Of a stretch of DNA of 64,000 nt, positions 50,769 through 59,948 are shown in pieces. A program made the position numbers and the translations under genes. The DNA comes from an uncultured Prevotella sp. (GTDB lineage Bacteria; Bacteroidota; Bacteroidia; Bacteroidales; Bacteroidaceae). The stretch is from contig CAJOLE010000001.1 of the NCBI GenBank assembly GCA_905235325.1, forward strand, positions 31,364 to 95,363, written 5' to 3'. Position 1 is the first letter of the stretch; each line of letters opens with the position of its first letter. Under the pieces are notes generated by a model, which worked only from the letters and a program-made list of their open reading frames with translations, was not told the origin of the DNA and made no database searches.

Positions 50769-53700
50769 ATGAAGAAGAAAATCTTTCTGCTGCTTGTCGC
50801 TGCGACGATGAGCATGGCTGTCATGGCACAGCGACATACCGACAGGCTCGACCGCGGACTGGTGGTGATTCCTACCGGCAGTACCACCGGCAGTAACACC
50901 AACACCGTGACGTGGCGGCGGCTGACCAACGAGTACTTCGACGTGAAGTACAACGTCTACAGGAACGGTTCGCGCGTAGCGACTAACCTGGCCAATACGT
51001 GCTATTCGGGCAGTGGCTCGACGACTGACGCTTACCAGGTAGCCGCCGTGGTGAACGGCGTGGAGCAGGCGAAGTCGCAGGCCGTGACGGCGTGGAAGCA
51101 GTATGTCTATAAGATAGGCGACACCCGTACCGCCACCGCCTACCTCGACATCCCCTTAGCTGCGGTTTACGACCGCGACGGCAACGACGTGACAGAGCAC
51201 TACCAGCCGAACGACGCCGAGATGGCCGACCTCGACGGCGACGGCCAGTTAGAGATCATCGTCAAGCGGCTCAACACCGTCGATGCCACGGGCTATTACT
51301 CTGGCCTGAACGACGCGAAGGGGAACGAACGCTGGATAATCTATCCGCAGAGCTCACGCGAGTTCGTCGTGCTCGATGCCTACGACGTTGACTGGCTGAC
51401 GGGCGAGGCCGCCCTGCTGTGGCGCATCGACTGCGGCCCGAACATGGTGAGCAGCAACTCGACGGAGATCGACATCATTGCCTACGACTGGGACGAGGAC
51501 GGACGGGCCGAGGTGGTGCTGCGCGGTGCCGACAACATGATTGTCTACGGCGGCGACGGCACGACGCAGCTCTTCACCGTCGGCGACATGACGGTGAACA
51601 CGCGCCCCGTGTGGTACTCGTCGAACGAGAAGGGCTCTGCCACCGGGAGTCTGGCCTATACGAATACGGGTGCCGAGTACCTGATTTACATGAACGGACT
51701 GACGGGTGCGAAGTATCAGGTCACGGACTACCCGCTGGCGCGCGGCAGTGCCGCCGACTGGGGCGACACCTCCGGCCACCGCTCGTCGAAGTACTTCTTC
51801 GGCGCACCCTTCCTCGACGGGCGCAAGGCCAGCCTCTTCCTGGGCCGCGGCATCTACACCCGCCACAAGATGATGGCCATGGACCTCGACCGCGGCGCCC
51901 ACACCTGGAGCACCCGCTGGACGTGGGCCTGCAACAACTCCAACAGCCCCTGGTACGGCAACGGCTACCACAACTTCGTCATCGCCGACGTCGACGAGGA
52001 CGGACGCGACGAGATTGTCTACGGCTCGATGGTCATCGACGACAACGGCTGCGGACTCTCAACCACGGGCTACGGGCATGGCGACGCACAGCACGTGGGC
52101 GACTTCGACCCCTACCGCCCTGGGCTGGAGTTCTTCGGATGCTTAGAGGAAGGGCCCTACTATGGCTGCAACTACCGCAACGCCACCACCGGCGAGGTCT
52201 ACTATAAGTTCACCGCCGGCGACGACACCGGGCGCGGGCTGATGGCCAACTTCTCGAACAGCTATCCCGGCTCGCTGGGGCGCTCGTCGTCGTCGGACGT
52301 CATGTCGGCCGTCACCGACCAGGAGATCGCAGCCCTTGCCGGCGACGGCTACATAGCCTGGGGCGACCTGAACTTCCGCATCTACTGGGACGGCGACCTC
52401 TGCTCGGAGATCCTGAACAGCCCCGGCACGGCTAAGGAGGCTAAGGTGGAAAAGCCCGGCACGGGCCGCCTCTTCACCTCAAGCGGCTGCAACATGAATA
52501 ACGACTCGAAGAACAACCCCTGCTTCCAGGGCGACATCGTCGGCGACTGGCGCGAGGAGATCGTCGTGCGCTGCGGTCAGGGCCTGCGCGTCTATACCTC
52601 GGGCATAGGCACGAACTACAGTATGCCCACGCTCTGGAACGACCACCAGTACCGCCAGGCAATGGTCTGGCAGATGATGGCCTACAACCAGCCGCCCCAC
52701 CTGAGCTACTTCCTCGGCGAGATGGAGGGCATCACCACGGCACCGCCCACGCTGACCGACGATGGGCGCACCATCGTCGACGACGGCTCGACCATCAGCG
52801 GCACCTCTGCTGACCAGCTGCTGATGTGCGAGACAGCCGACATGACCGTCAGCGTCAGCGACGGGGCATCGCCCGCCGTGCTCGTGGTCAACGCCCCGAC
52901 ATGGGTGAAGGGCACCGACGTGAACGGCACCACCGGCACAAAGGTGAAGGGCGACGGCTCGACGGGTGCCACGAACCTGCCCGAAATCGTGACCACCACC
53001 TACACCCACACGCTGACGGGCGGCGCCTTCACGGGCGCGATGCGCCTGGTGAAGCAGGGCGGCGGCGTGCTCCGGCTGCCCGCCGTCAACGAGACCTACA
53101 CGGGGGCGACCGACGTCTGGGCCGGCACGCTGCGCTTCGACGGCACGATGACGGGCAGCGCCGTCTGGCTGAACCGCCACACGACGCTCGAGAGCGACGG
53201 CGGCACGTTCGCCAAGAGCATCACCGCCGACTACGGCTCGGCTATCGCCCCCGGCAGCAAGGGCATCACCGTAGGCACGCTGACGCTGAACCACGGTGCG
53301 CGGCTCGTCATCACGCTCTATGGCGACATCACGGCGAGCAAGGTGAACGCTGACCGGCTGGTGCTCAACGACAAGAGCGGCGACGTCTGGGAACAGTACG
53401 GCCCGGAGTACCTGAAACCCGTCGTCGAGTTCCGCGCCGAGGGCGGCTCCGTGGCCGACGGCACCTACGACTTGGGCACCATCAGCAATTTCGAGGGCGG
53501 CGCCATCATCGAGGGGCTGGAAGGCATCGGCCAGTACAGTCTTGAGAGCAGCAACGGCCACCTCTTCCTCGTCGTGGGGTCGGGCGAGGCCGTGACCTGC
53601 CCCGAGCCTACGTTCGCCGTCAGCGGCTACAGGCTTGTCGACGACGGCCTGCTGCCCGTGGTCAGCATCCTGCCCGGCACGTTCTACTACGGCAGCAGCG

Positions 53701-54629
53701 ACGTCACGCCCGCGATTGCCGCCACGTTCAACGGCGAGCCGGTAGACCTGACGGCGCTCTACAGCGAGGATTACGAGCGTGCCGAGGCTGTCAGCGGATG
53801 GACCACTCCCGGCGCTGTGATGAGCATCGGCGAAGGCGATGCCGACCACGGCAGGTTCTTCTTTGTCAACACCGGCAATACGAACACACGTTACGCTTAT
53901 ACGCGCCTGAGCGACATCGACCTGACGGCTGTCAGCAGCTACACCATAGAGTTCGACCTGGCCATGAAGTCGGGAAATACCGACGGCGTGGAGTTCTGCG
54001 TGATGAGTAAAGGCGGTAAAAGCCCGTCGAACTCTTGGGGCAACTACGCCAACATCAACGGCTACGCCAATATGCTCTTCGACATCACGGCACCGAAAAG
54101 CTCGACGACATTTACCGTGAACGGAACAGAGACCACCACGACACTGGACTCCGAGAAGTGGTATCACGTCGCGCTGAAGGTCGACAAGGAAAGCCGGACC
54201 GTGGCCTGGACCATCTCCAACGGCGACAGCGGCACCTTCAACTTGCCAGAGGAGACCAGTGCCGACTTCGACGGCTTCTATCTGGTGGCTGGCAGGTACT
54301 ACTCTACAATCAGGCTCGACAACGTCCGCATCTGCCGCACCGACGGAGCCTCGTTTGCCTTCCCTGCCACGGGCACGCTGACGGTGACGACGAGCTATCC
54401 CGGCTGCCAGTCGGCCACGGCTGACTATGAGGTGACGGAGGTGCTCATGCCGGGCGACGTCAACCGTGACGGTGTGGTGAACATCGTCGACGTGGCCCTG
54501 ACCATCAGCTATATGACCGGGCAGGAGCCGGAGAACTTCGTGAAGGCTGCAGCCGATCTCGACAGCAACGGCACCGTCGACGACGCCGACCTGAAGGCCA
54601 TCGTCGGACGCATCGGCTGGGGCCGATGA
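50769..54629 (+). CDS. Rhamnogalacturonan lyase (PL11-like), multidomain with C-terminal dockerin-like domain
   Basis: RLDRGLVVIPTG; VTWRRLTNEYFDVKYNVYRNG; DLDGDGQLEIIVKR; C-terminal GDVNRDGVVNIVDVALTISYMTG...ADLDSNGTVDDADLKAIVGRI. Confidence 0.93.
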   Translation: MKKKIFLLLVAATMSMAVMAQRHTDRLDRGLVVIPTGSTTGSNTNTVTWRRLTNEYFDVKYNVYRNGSRVATNLANTCYSGSGSTTDAYQVAAVVNGVEQAKSQAVTAWKQYVYKIGDTRTATAYLDIPLAAVYDRDGNDVTEHYQPNDAEMADLDGDGQLEIIVKRLNTVDATGYYSGLNDAKGNERWIIYPQSSREFVVLDAYDVDWLTGEAALLWRIDCGPNMVSSNSTEIDIIAYDWDEDGRAEVVLRGADNMIVYGGDGTTQLFTVGDMTVNTRPVWYSSNEKGSATGSLAYTNTGAEYLIYMNGLTGAKYQVTDYPLARGSAADWGDTSGHRSSKYFFGAPFLDGRKASLFLGRGIYTRHKMMAMDLDRGAHTWSTRWTWACNNSNSPWYGNGYHNFVIADVDEDGRDEIVYGSMVIDDNGCGLSTTGYGHGDAQHVGDFDPYRPGLEFFGCLEEGPYYGCNYRNATTGEVYYKFTAGDDTGRGLMANFSNSYPGSLGRSSSSDVMSAVTDQEIAALAGDGYIAWGDLNFRIYWDGDLCSEILNSPGTAKEAKVEKPGTGRLFTSSGCNMNNDSKNNPCFQGDIVGDWREEIVVRCGQGLRVYTSGIGTNYSMPTLWNDHQYRQAMVWQMMAYNQPPHLSYFLGEMEGITTAPPTLTDDGRTIVDDGSTISGTSADQLLMCETADMTVSVSDGASPAVLVVNAPTWVKGTDVNGTTGTKVKGDGSTGATNLPEIVTTTYTHTLTGGAFTGAMRLVKQGGGVLRLPAVNETYTGATDVWAGTLRFDGTMTGSAVWLNRHTTLESDGGTFAKSITADYGSAIAPGSKGITVGTLTLNHGARLVITLYGDITASKVNADRLVLNDKSGDVWEQYGPEYLKPVVEFRAEGGSVADGTYDLGTISNFEGGAIIEGLEGIGQYSLESSNGHLFLVVGSGEAVTCPEPTFAVSGYRLVDDGLLPVVSILPGTFYYGSSDVTPAIAATFNGEPVDLTALYSEDYERAEAVSGWTTPGAVMSIGEGDADHGRFFFVNTGNTNTRYAYTRLSDIDLTAVSSYTIEFDLAMKSGNTDGVEFCVMSKGGKSPSNSWGNYANINGYANMLFDITAPKSSTTFTVNGTETTTTLDSEKWYHVALKVDKESRTVAWTISNGDSGTFNLPEETSADFDGFYLVAGRYYSTIRLDNVRICRTDGASFAFPATGTLTVTTSYPGCQSATADYEVTEVLMPGDVNRDGVVNIVDVALTISYMTGQEPENFVKAAADLDSNGTVDDADLKAIVGRIGWGR

Positions 54630-55313
54630 CTACAGGCTGAAGAAGCCGAAGAAGTAGACGGCGGCCACCCAGCTGCGGTTGGTCATGTTGCGGGCCTCGC
54701 CCACGCGCGAACCTTTCTTATATATATCGCCGTTGGAGCGGACCTCGCCGACGCGGCTCCCGTTCTCGTAGATGTCGCCATTGGAGCGGATCTCGCCGAC
54801 GCGGCGGCCATCCTTGTAGACGTCGCCGTTGGAGCGGAGCTCGCCCTTGCGCGAGCCGCCGACGTAGATGTCGCCGTTGGAGCGCAGCTCGCCACGGCGC
54901 GAGCCGCCGATATAGACGTCGCCGTTGGAGCGAATCTCGCCCTTGCGCGAGCCGCCGACGTAGAGGTCCATGCCACTGCTGGCCGATGTCGCTGCCGGGC
55001 GCGAGAGGCTGGAGGATGTGCTGGTGCTTGATGTAACCGTTGTCGTTGACCGCGTAGCTGTCATGGCACCGTCGGTAGTGCCGGTGGTGGTCGTCGCCGG
55101 GCCTGCTGCGGCGGTGGTAGCTGCCGGCGTCGTCGGAGCCTGCTGCGTGGTGTTGTAATTACTGTTGCTGCCGATGTTCGCTATGGCACCGACGGTAGAA
55201 GCCACATGATTGACGTCGTACATGGCACTGTTGATGCTCGACAACGTGTTCAACGTGTTGCCGCAGGCTGTCAGGGCAGTGGCCGTGATGATGGTCAGAA
55301 GAGTCTTTTTCAT
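54630..55313 (-). CDS. Lipoprotein with tandem 16-aa repeats (beta-flower-like)
   Basis: MKKTLLTIITATALTACG lipobox; Thr/Ser/Ala-rich linker; repeats GGSRKGEIRSNGDVYI. Confidence 0.8.
   Translation of the reverse strand: MKKTLLTIITATALTACGNTLNTLSSINSAMYDVNHVASTVGAIANIGSNSNYNTTQQAPTTPAATTAAAGPATTTTGTTDGAMTATRSTTTVTSSTSTSSSLSRPAATSASSGMDLYVGGSRKGEIRSNGDVYIGGSRRGELRSNGDIYVGGSRKGELRSNGDVYKDGRRVGEIRSNGDIYENGSRVGEVRSNGDIYKKGSRVGEARNMTNRSWVAAVYFFGFFSL
54703..54970 (-). repeat. In-gene tandem repeat, 48-bp period, at least 5 units
   Basis: TTGGAGCG occurs at 54733/54781/54829/54877/54925, spacing exactly 48. Confidence 0.95.
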
Positions 55314-55344
55314 CTTGCTTTTAGGTTTTTGGGTTATTGGATGT

Positions 55345-56109
55345 TTACATGATGCTTTCTCCCTCGATGTACTGCGACATGAACAGGTGGTCGCCGTCGT
55401 AGACGACGTAGGTGAACTGGCTGATCCAGTCGCCAAGGATAATCATGCGCGCCTTCTTGGTGAGCTGCAGGTCGACCTCGATGTGGCGGTGCCCGTAGAT
55501 GAAGTAGTCGACGTTGGGGTGGTTCTGAATGTAGCGCCTGGTATAGAGCACCAGATGCTCGCGGTCTTCGCCCATATAGGCCGGCGGCCCGTCGGCCTCG
55601 TGCTTGCGGCGCGAGTGCTTGGCCCAGGTCAGTCCGAACCACATGCCCCAGCGGGGGTGGAGAGCCGAGAAGAGCCACTGGCACGTGCGGTTGTGGAAGA
55701 TCCAGCGGATCAGCTTGAACGAGCGGTTCGGGTCGCCCAGCCCGTCGCCGTGGGCCAGGAAGAAGATCTTGCCGTAGAGCTCGGTGGTGAGCGGCTGCTT
55801 ATGGATGATGACGCCGCACTCGCGCTCGAGGTAGTTGTAGGCCCAGATGTCGTGGTTGCCGGTAAAGAAGTGTACCTCGACGCCCATGTCGGTCAGCTCC
55901 GACAGCTTGCCGAGGAGGCGGGTGTAGCCCCTGGGCACGACGTAGCGGTATTCGTACCAGAAGTCGAACATATCGCCTAACAGGTAGACGGCGGCCGCCT
56001 TCGTCTTGATGCTGTCGAGGAACCGCACGAGGCGCCGCTCCTGCATCCGTTTATGATCGATGGCCCATGAACCGAGATGGGCGTCGCTGAGGAAATAGAT
56101 TGGTTTCAT
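55345..56109 (-). CDS. UDP-2,3-diacylglucosamine diphosphatase (LpxH-like metallophosphatase)
   Basis: IYFLSDAHLGS; YLLGDMFDFWYEYR; FFTGNHDIW; YFIYGHRHIEVD. Confidence 0.92.
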   Translation of the reverse strand: MKPIYFLSDAHLGSWAIDHKRMQERRLVRFLDSIKTKAAAVYLLGDMFDFWYEYRYVVPRGYTRLLGKLSELTDMGVEVHFFTGNHDIWAYNYLERECGVIIHKQPLTTELYGKIFFLAHGDGLGDPNRSFKLIRWIFHNRTCQWLFSALHPRWGMWFGLTWAKHSRRKHEADGPPAYMGEDREHLVLYTRRYIQNHPNVDYFIYGHRHIEVDLQLTKKARMIILGDWISQFTYVVYDGDHLFMSQYIEGESIM

Positions 56110-56146
56110 ACTTCTCACTCTTCACTTTTCACTTTTCACTTCCCAC

Positions 56147-56467
56147 TTAGTCGAATCCCAGTTCGACCCGCGCTTCTTCTGTCATCATAGACTGGTCCCA
56201 GGCGGGCTCAAAGACCAGGTTGACGTTGGCGGCACGGATGCCGTCGACGCTCTCGACCTTGGTGCGCACGTCCTCGAGGATGAAGTCGGCGGCGGGGCAG
56301 TTGGGGGCGGTGAACGTCATGTCTAACTCGACGGTGGCGTCGTCCCTGATGTCAATCTTATAGATCATTCCGAGGTCAAAGATGTTGACCGGTATCTCCG
56401 GGTCGTAGACGGTCTTCAGCACGTCGACGATACGCTCTTCTAACGTAGACTTTTCTTGTTGTGTCAT
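56147..56467 (-). CDS. MIP18/DUF59-family metal-sulfur cluster assembly factor
   Basis: LKTVYDPEIPVNIFDLGMIYKIDI; FTAPNCPAADFI; FEPAWDQSMMTEEARVELGF. Confidence 0.92.
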   Translation of the reverse strand: MTQQEKSTLEERIVDVLKTVYDPEIPVNIFDLGMIYKIDIRDDATVELDMTFTAPNCPAADFILEDVRTKVESVDGIRAANVNLVFEPAWDQSMMTEEARVELGFD

Positions 56468-57153
56468 ATTTTTCCCTGTTCGTGGTAAGAATAATAGTTG
56501 CCGTCGGTCACGATGACGTGGTCGAGGAAGTGCAGGCGCATCACCTCGCTGGCACGCTTGATGGTCTGCGTCAGCTGGTCGTCGGCCTTGCTCGGGCGGA
56601 TGCTGCCTGAGGGGTGGTTGTGGCAGACGGCGAGGACGGTGGCGTTGGACAGGACGGCCTCGCGCATGATGATGCGGACGTCGACGCTGACCTCCGAGAT
56701 GCCGCCGTGGGAGATGCGCACCTTCTTGATGAGCCGGAAGTTCTGGTTCATCAGCAACAGCCAGAACTCCTCGACGTCGAGGTCCTGCAGCACGGGGTGC
56801 ATCAGGTTGTAGATGCGGGTGGCGGTGCCCAGGTCGGGCCGCTCCTCGGCCTTCTCCTGCTGGCGGCGCTTGCCTAATTCGCAGGCAGCGAGTATGGTGA
56901 TGGCCTTGGCCTCGCCGACGCCCTTGTACTGGCACAGGTCGCGGATGGACATCTTTCCCAAGGTGTTGAGGTTGTTGCCGCAGTCGGCCAGTATCTTCTG
57001 CATGAGTTCCACTGCCGACATACCGGGGCAGCCCGACCCCACGAGGATGGCCAGCAGCTCGGCGTCGGTGAGCGTCGGTGCACCGTGGTCGCGCAGCTTC
57101 TCGCGCGGCTGGTCGTCGGGCGACCAGTTGGCTATGGTCAGTCGTTGGCTCAT
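56464..57153 (-). CDS. radC: JAB-domain DNA repair protein RadC family
   Basis: DQPREKLRDHGAPTLTDAELLAILVGSG; ATVLAVCHNHPSGSIRPSKADDQLT (HxHPSG). Confidence 0.95.
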   Translation of the reverse strand: MSQRLTIANWSPDDQPREKLRDHGAPTLTDAELLAILVGSGCPGMSAVELMQKILADCGNNLNTLGKMSIRDLCQYKGVGEAKAITILAACELGKRRQQEKAEERPDLGTATRIYNLMHPVLQDLDVEEFWLLLMNQNFRLIKKVRISHGGISEVSVDVRIIMREAVLSNATVLAVCHNHPSGSIRPSKADDQLTQTIKRASEVMRLHFLDHVIVTDGNYYSYHEQGKI

Positions 57154-58184
57154 TTGTAGAAGTTCTTTTCGAAGGCGGTAAATTCGTCTTTCTTCAGGAC
57201 GCAGCGCTTCCACCACGCCTTGATGAAGCCCAGACCGTAGCCCATGAGCTGGGTGAAGGCGGCGGGGATGCTGAGCAGCCCAACCTTCAGGCTTTTGTTC
57301 TTGATGGTGGAATCAATGAAGATGACAGCACTGTATAAAACGAGAGGTATCCACGGGGCGAAGCACATCCAGTAGAACCGGTCGTGGTCGACGTAGTGCA
57401 TCAGGGCACGGCCGACGGCGGAAATCAGGATGAGGCCAATGACACCCACGGTGAAGACCGTGGGCAGCAGGTGGACGAGCTTCAGCGTGCCGGGATGGCG
57501 CTTCGTGAGGTTGATGCGTGCGATACCGCTGTTAAAGACCTGGCGGAAGAACTTCTTCAGGTCGGTGCGCCGCTTGTGCCACACCCAGGCATCGGGAATC
57601 AGGGCGGTCTTGAAGCCGGCCTCGACAATGCGGTAGGAGAAGTCGATGTCCTCGCCGAAGCGCATCTTCGAGAAGCCGCCAAGCTGCCGGTAGACGTCGC
57701 GGCGGATGCCCATGTTGAACGAGCGCGGGTAGAACTTGTCGAGCTTCGCCTTTCCGCCGCGGATGCCGCCCGTGGTGAAGAACGACGTCATCGAGTAGCT
57801 GATGGCTTTCTGCACTGGCGTGAACGACTCATGGGCTGCGTCGGGACCGCCCCAGGCAGAAAGGCCGTCACCCGTTCCGTCGGCAACAGCCTGCATATAC
57901 CCTTCGGGCAGAACCACGTCGGAGTCGAGCACGATGAGCCACTCGCCGCTGGCCCGCTCGGCACCATAGTTACGGCTCTGGCCGGGGCCGCTGTTGTCCT
58001 TGTAGTAATAATGCAAATCAAGGATGTCTGTGTATTTGTCACAGACATCCTTGCATGGCTTCTCAGAGCCGTCTTCCACGACAAGGACTTCGAAGTCCTT
58101 CTGCGTCTGTCTGGCCAGACTGTCAAGCAACTCGCTGACTTCGTCGGGACGGTTGAAGACGGGAACGATGATTGAATATTTCAA
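57150..58184 (-). CDS. Glycosyltransferase family 2
   Basis: YSIIVPVFNRPDEVSELLDSLARQT; VLDSDVVLPEGY. Confidence 0.93.
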   Translation of the reverse strand: MKYSIIVPVFNRPDEVSELLDSLARQTQKDFEVLVVEDGSEKPCKDVCDKYTDILDLHYYYKDNSGPGQSRNYGAERASGEWLIVLDSDVVLPEGYMQAVADGTGDGLSAWGGPDAAHESFTPVQKAISYSMTSFFTTGGIRGGKAKLDKFYPRSFNMGIRRDVYRQLGGFSKMRFGEDIDFSYRIVEAGFKTALIPDAWVWHKRRTDLKKFFRQVFNSGIARINLTKRHPGTLKLVHLLPTVFTVGVIGLILISAVGRALMHYVDHDRFYWMCFAPWIPLVLYSAVIFIDSTIKNKSLKVGLLSIPAAFTQLMGYGLGFIKAWWKRCVLKKDEFTAFEKNFYK

Positions 58185-58239
58185 ATCTTCAATTTTTCAC
58201 TTTTCGCCTTTTCGCCTTTTCACTTATTCCTCTTTCCCA

Positions 58240-58806
58240 TTACTCCTTGGCACGGGCCAGGTAGCTGCCGTCGCGGGTGTCGACCTGAATGAGGTCGCCC
58301 TCGTTGATGAACAGAGGAACGCGAACCTCGACGCCGGTCTCCAGAGTGGCGGGCTTCAGCGTGTTGGTGGCGGTGTCGCCCTTGATGCCCGGCTCGGAGT
58401 GGGTCACGCGCAGGACGGTCTTCACGGGCATCTCGGCGTAGAGGATGGTGCCGTCGGTGGTGTCGCTGACCACTGACACGGTGTCGCCCTCCTTCATGAA
58501 CTCATGGCCGATGACGAGGTCGTTGGCAATGGGAATCTGCTCGAAAGTCTCGTTGTTCATGAAGATGCGGCCCGACTGGTCCTCGTAGAGGTACTGATAG
58601 TCGCGGTGCTCGATGATGACGTCCTCCAGCTTTTCGCCGATGTTGTAGCGGCGCTCCAGTACGCGGCCGTCGCTGACGTTCTTAACCTTGATGTTCATGA
58701 TGGTGTTACCCTTACCCGGCTTGCGGTGCTGGAAGTCGATGCAAACCCAAATACCCCCGTCCATGCGGATGGCGGTTCCTTTCTTGATGTCTTGTGAGTT
58801 AATCAT
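58240..58806 (-). CDS. efp: Elongation factor P
   Basis: KKGTAIRMDGGIWVCIDFQHRKPGKGNTIMNIKVKNV. Confidence 0.97.
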   Translation of the reverse strand: MINSQDIKKGTAIRMDGGIWVCIDFQHRKPGKGNTIMNIKVKNVSDGRVLERRYNIGEKLEDVIIEHRDYQYLYEDQSGRIFMNNETFEQIPIANDLVIGHEFMKEGDTVSVVSDTTDGTILYAEMPVKTVLRVTHSEPGIKGDTATNTLKPATLETGVEVRVPLFINEGDLIQVDTRDGSYLARAKE

Positions 58807-58839
58807 ACAAAAATTAATCTAAATGTTGGAATTTGGGTG

Positions 58840-58847
58840 CAAAGGTA
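58840..58847 (-). promoter_or_regulatory. -7 box upstream of efp (TACCTTTG on the minus strand)
   Basis: Plus strand reads GTGCAAAGGTACG. Confidence 0.75.
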
Positions 58848-58974
58848 CGAAAAAAAGTGAAAAGTGGAAAGTGAAAAGTGAAAAAAATGGAGGAAAACTT
58901 GCGTAATCCAAAAGAAATGAGTACTTTTGCACCCCCAAATGATAATAAACAATAAAAAATAAGGATTAAGAGCA

Positions 58975-59130
58975 ATGAAAAGAACATTTCAGCCGCACAA
59001 TCGCCGTCGCGTCAACAAGCACGGCTTCCGTGAGAGAATGGCCACGAAGAATGGTCGCCGCGTGTTGGCTTCACGCCGCGCAAAGGGTCGCAAGAAGTTA
59101 ACTGTTTCTGACGAGCATCACGGAAAGTAA
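58975..59130 (+). CDS. rpmH: 50S ribosomal protein L34, absent from the ORF track (51 aa)
   Basis: [51 protein letters not shown]. Confidence 0.98.
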   Translation: MKRTFQPHNRRRVNKHGFRERMATKNGRRVLASRRAKGRKKLTVSDEHHGK

Positions 59131-59237
59131 ACCACCCGTCTCGGAAAGAAAATGAAGGAAAAACAGAAAGAAGTAGAGAGAATTCTTTGCTTCTTTCTGT
59201 TTTTTCATTAACTTTGCAATCGAAAAGTGAATCGTCG

Positions 59238-59945
59238 ATGAAAACAAAGGAATTCTTCGGTAAGTTTCTGAGCACTTACCTGTGGGGAAATCTTCTGGCT
59301 ATGGTGCTCGTCTTGATTGCTCTCGGCTTTGGGGCGAAGTATGGGCTGGAATTGTACACCCGTCATGGCAAGGAGGTTACGGTGCCTAAACTCGTCAACA
59401 TGTCGAGCAAGGATGCCCGCTTGGTTCTTGATGACAACAAACTTGAGATGGTCGTTACCGATTCGGGCTACAACAAGCGGTTGCCTGCCGGGTGTGTCCT
59501 GACGCAGTCGCCGGCTCCCGGCATGAAGGTCAAGCCGGGACACATTATCTATGTGACCGTCAACTCACCGTCTTCACCGACATTTGCCATCCCCGACGTG
59601 ATTGACAACAGCAGCTTCCGTGAGGCCGAGGCAAAACTGATAGCTATGGGCTTCAGACTGCTGCCGCCGAAGCGCATTGTCGGCGAGCGCGACTGGGTGT
59701 ATGGCATCATGAGCCGTGGCCGTCGTGTCAGCACGGGCGAGCGCGTCTCGATTGAAACCCCGCTGACCTTGCTGATCGGCAACGGCCAATACAGCAGCGA
59801 CGATGAAATCAACTACACCGTGCCGGAGCCTGATTTCTCTGACGAAGAGATGGACGAAGAAGACGTATTCGAGGTGGTGGAAGAAACAGAGCAGACCACC
59901 GAAGAGGTTGAGGTGATTGAAGAGGAAGGGGAGGTAGTAGAATAA
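59238..59945 (+). CDS. PASTA-domain membrane protein
   Basis: Single TM, then VTVPKLVNMSSKDARLVLDDNKLEMVVTDSGYNKRLPAGCVLTQSPAPGMKVKPG; acidic tail. Confidence 0.9.
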   Translation: MKTKEFFGKFLSTYLWGNLLAMVLVLIALGFGAKYGLELYTRHGKEVTVPKLVNMSSKDARLVLDDNKLEMVVTDSGYNKRLPAGCVLTQSPAPGMKVKPGHIIYVTVNSPSSPTFAIPDVIDNSSFREAEAKLIAMGFRLLPPKRIVGERDWVYGIMSRGRRVSTGERVSIETPLTLLIGNGQYSSDDEINYTVPEPDFSDEEMDEEDVFEVVEETEQTTEEVEVIEEEGEVVE

Positions 59946-59948
59946 GGT

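Noticed and set aside
52479-54167. 562-aa minus-strand ORF inside the PL11 gene
   Set aside because: Antisense shadow of a strongly supported lyase.
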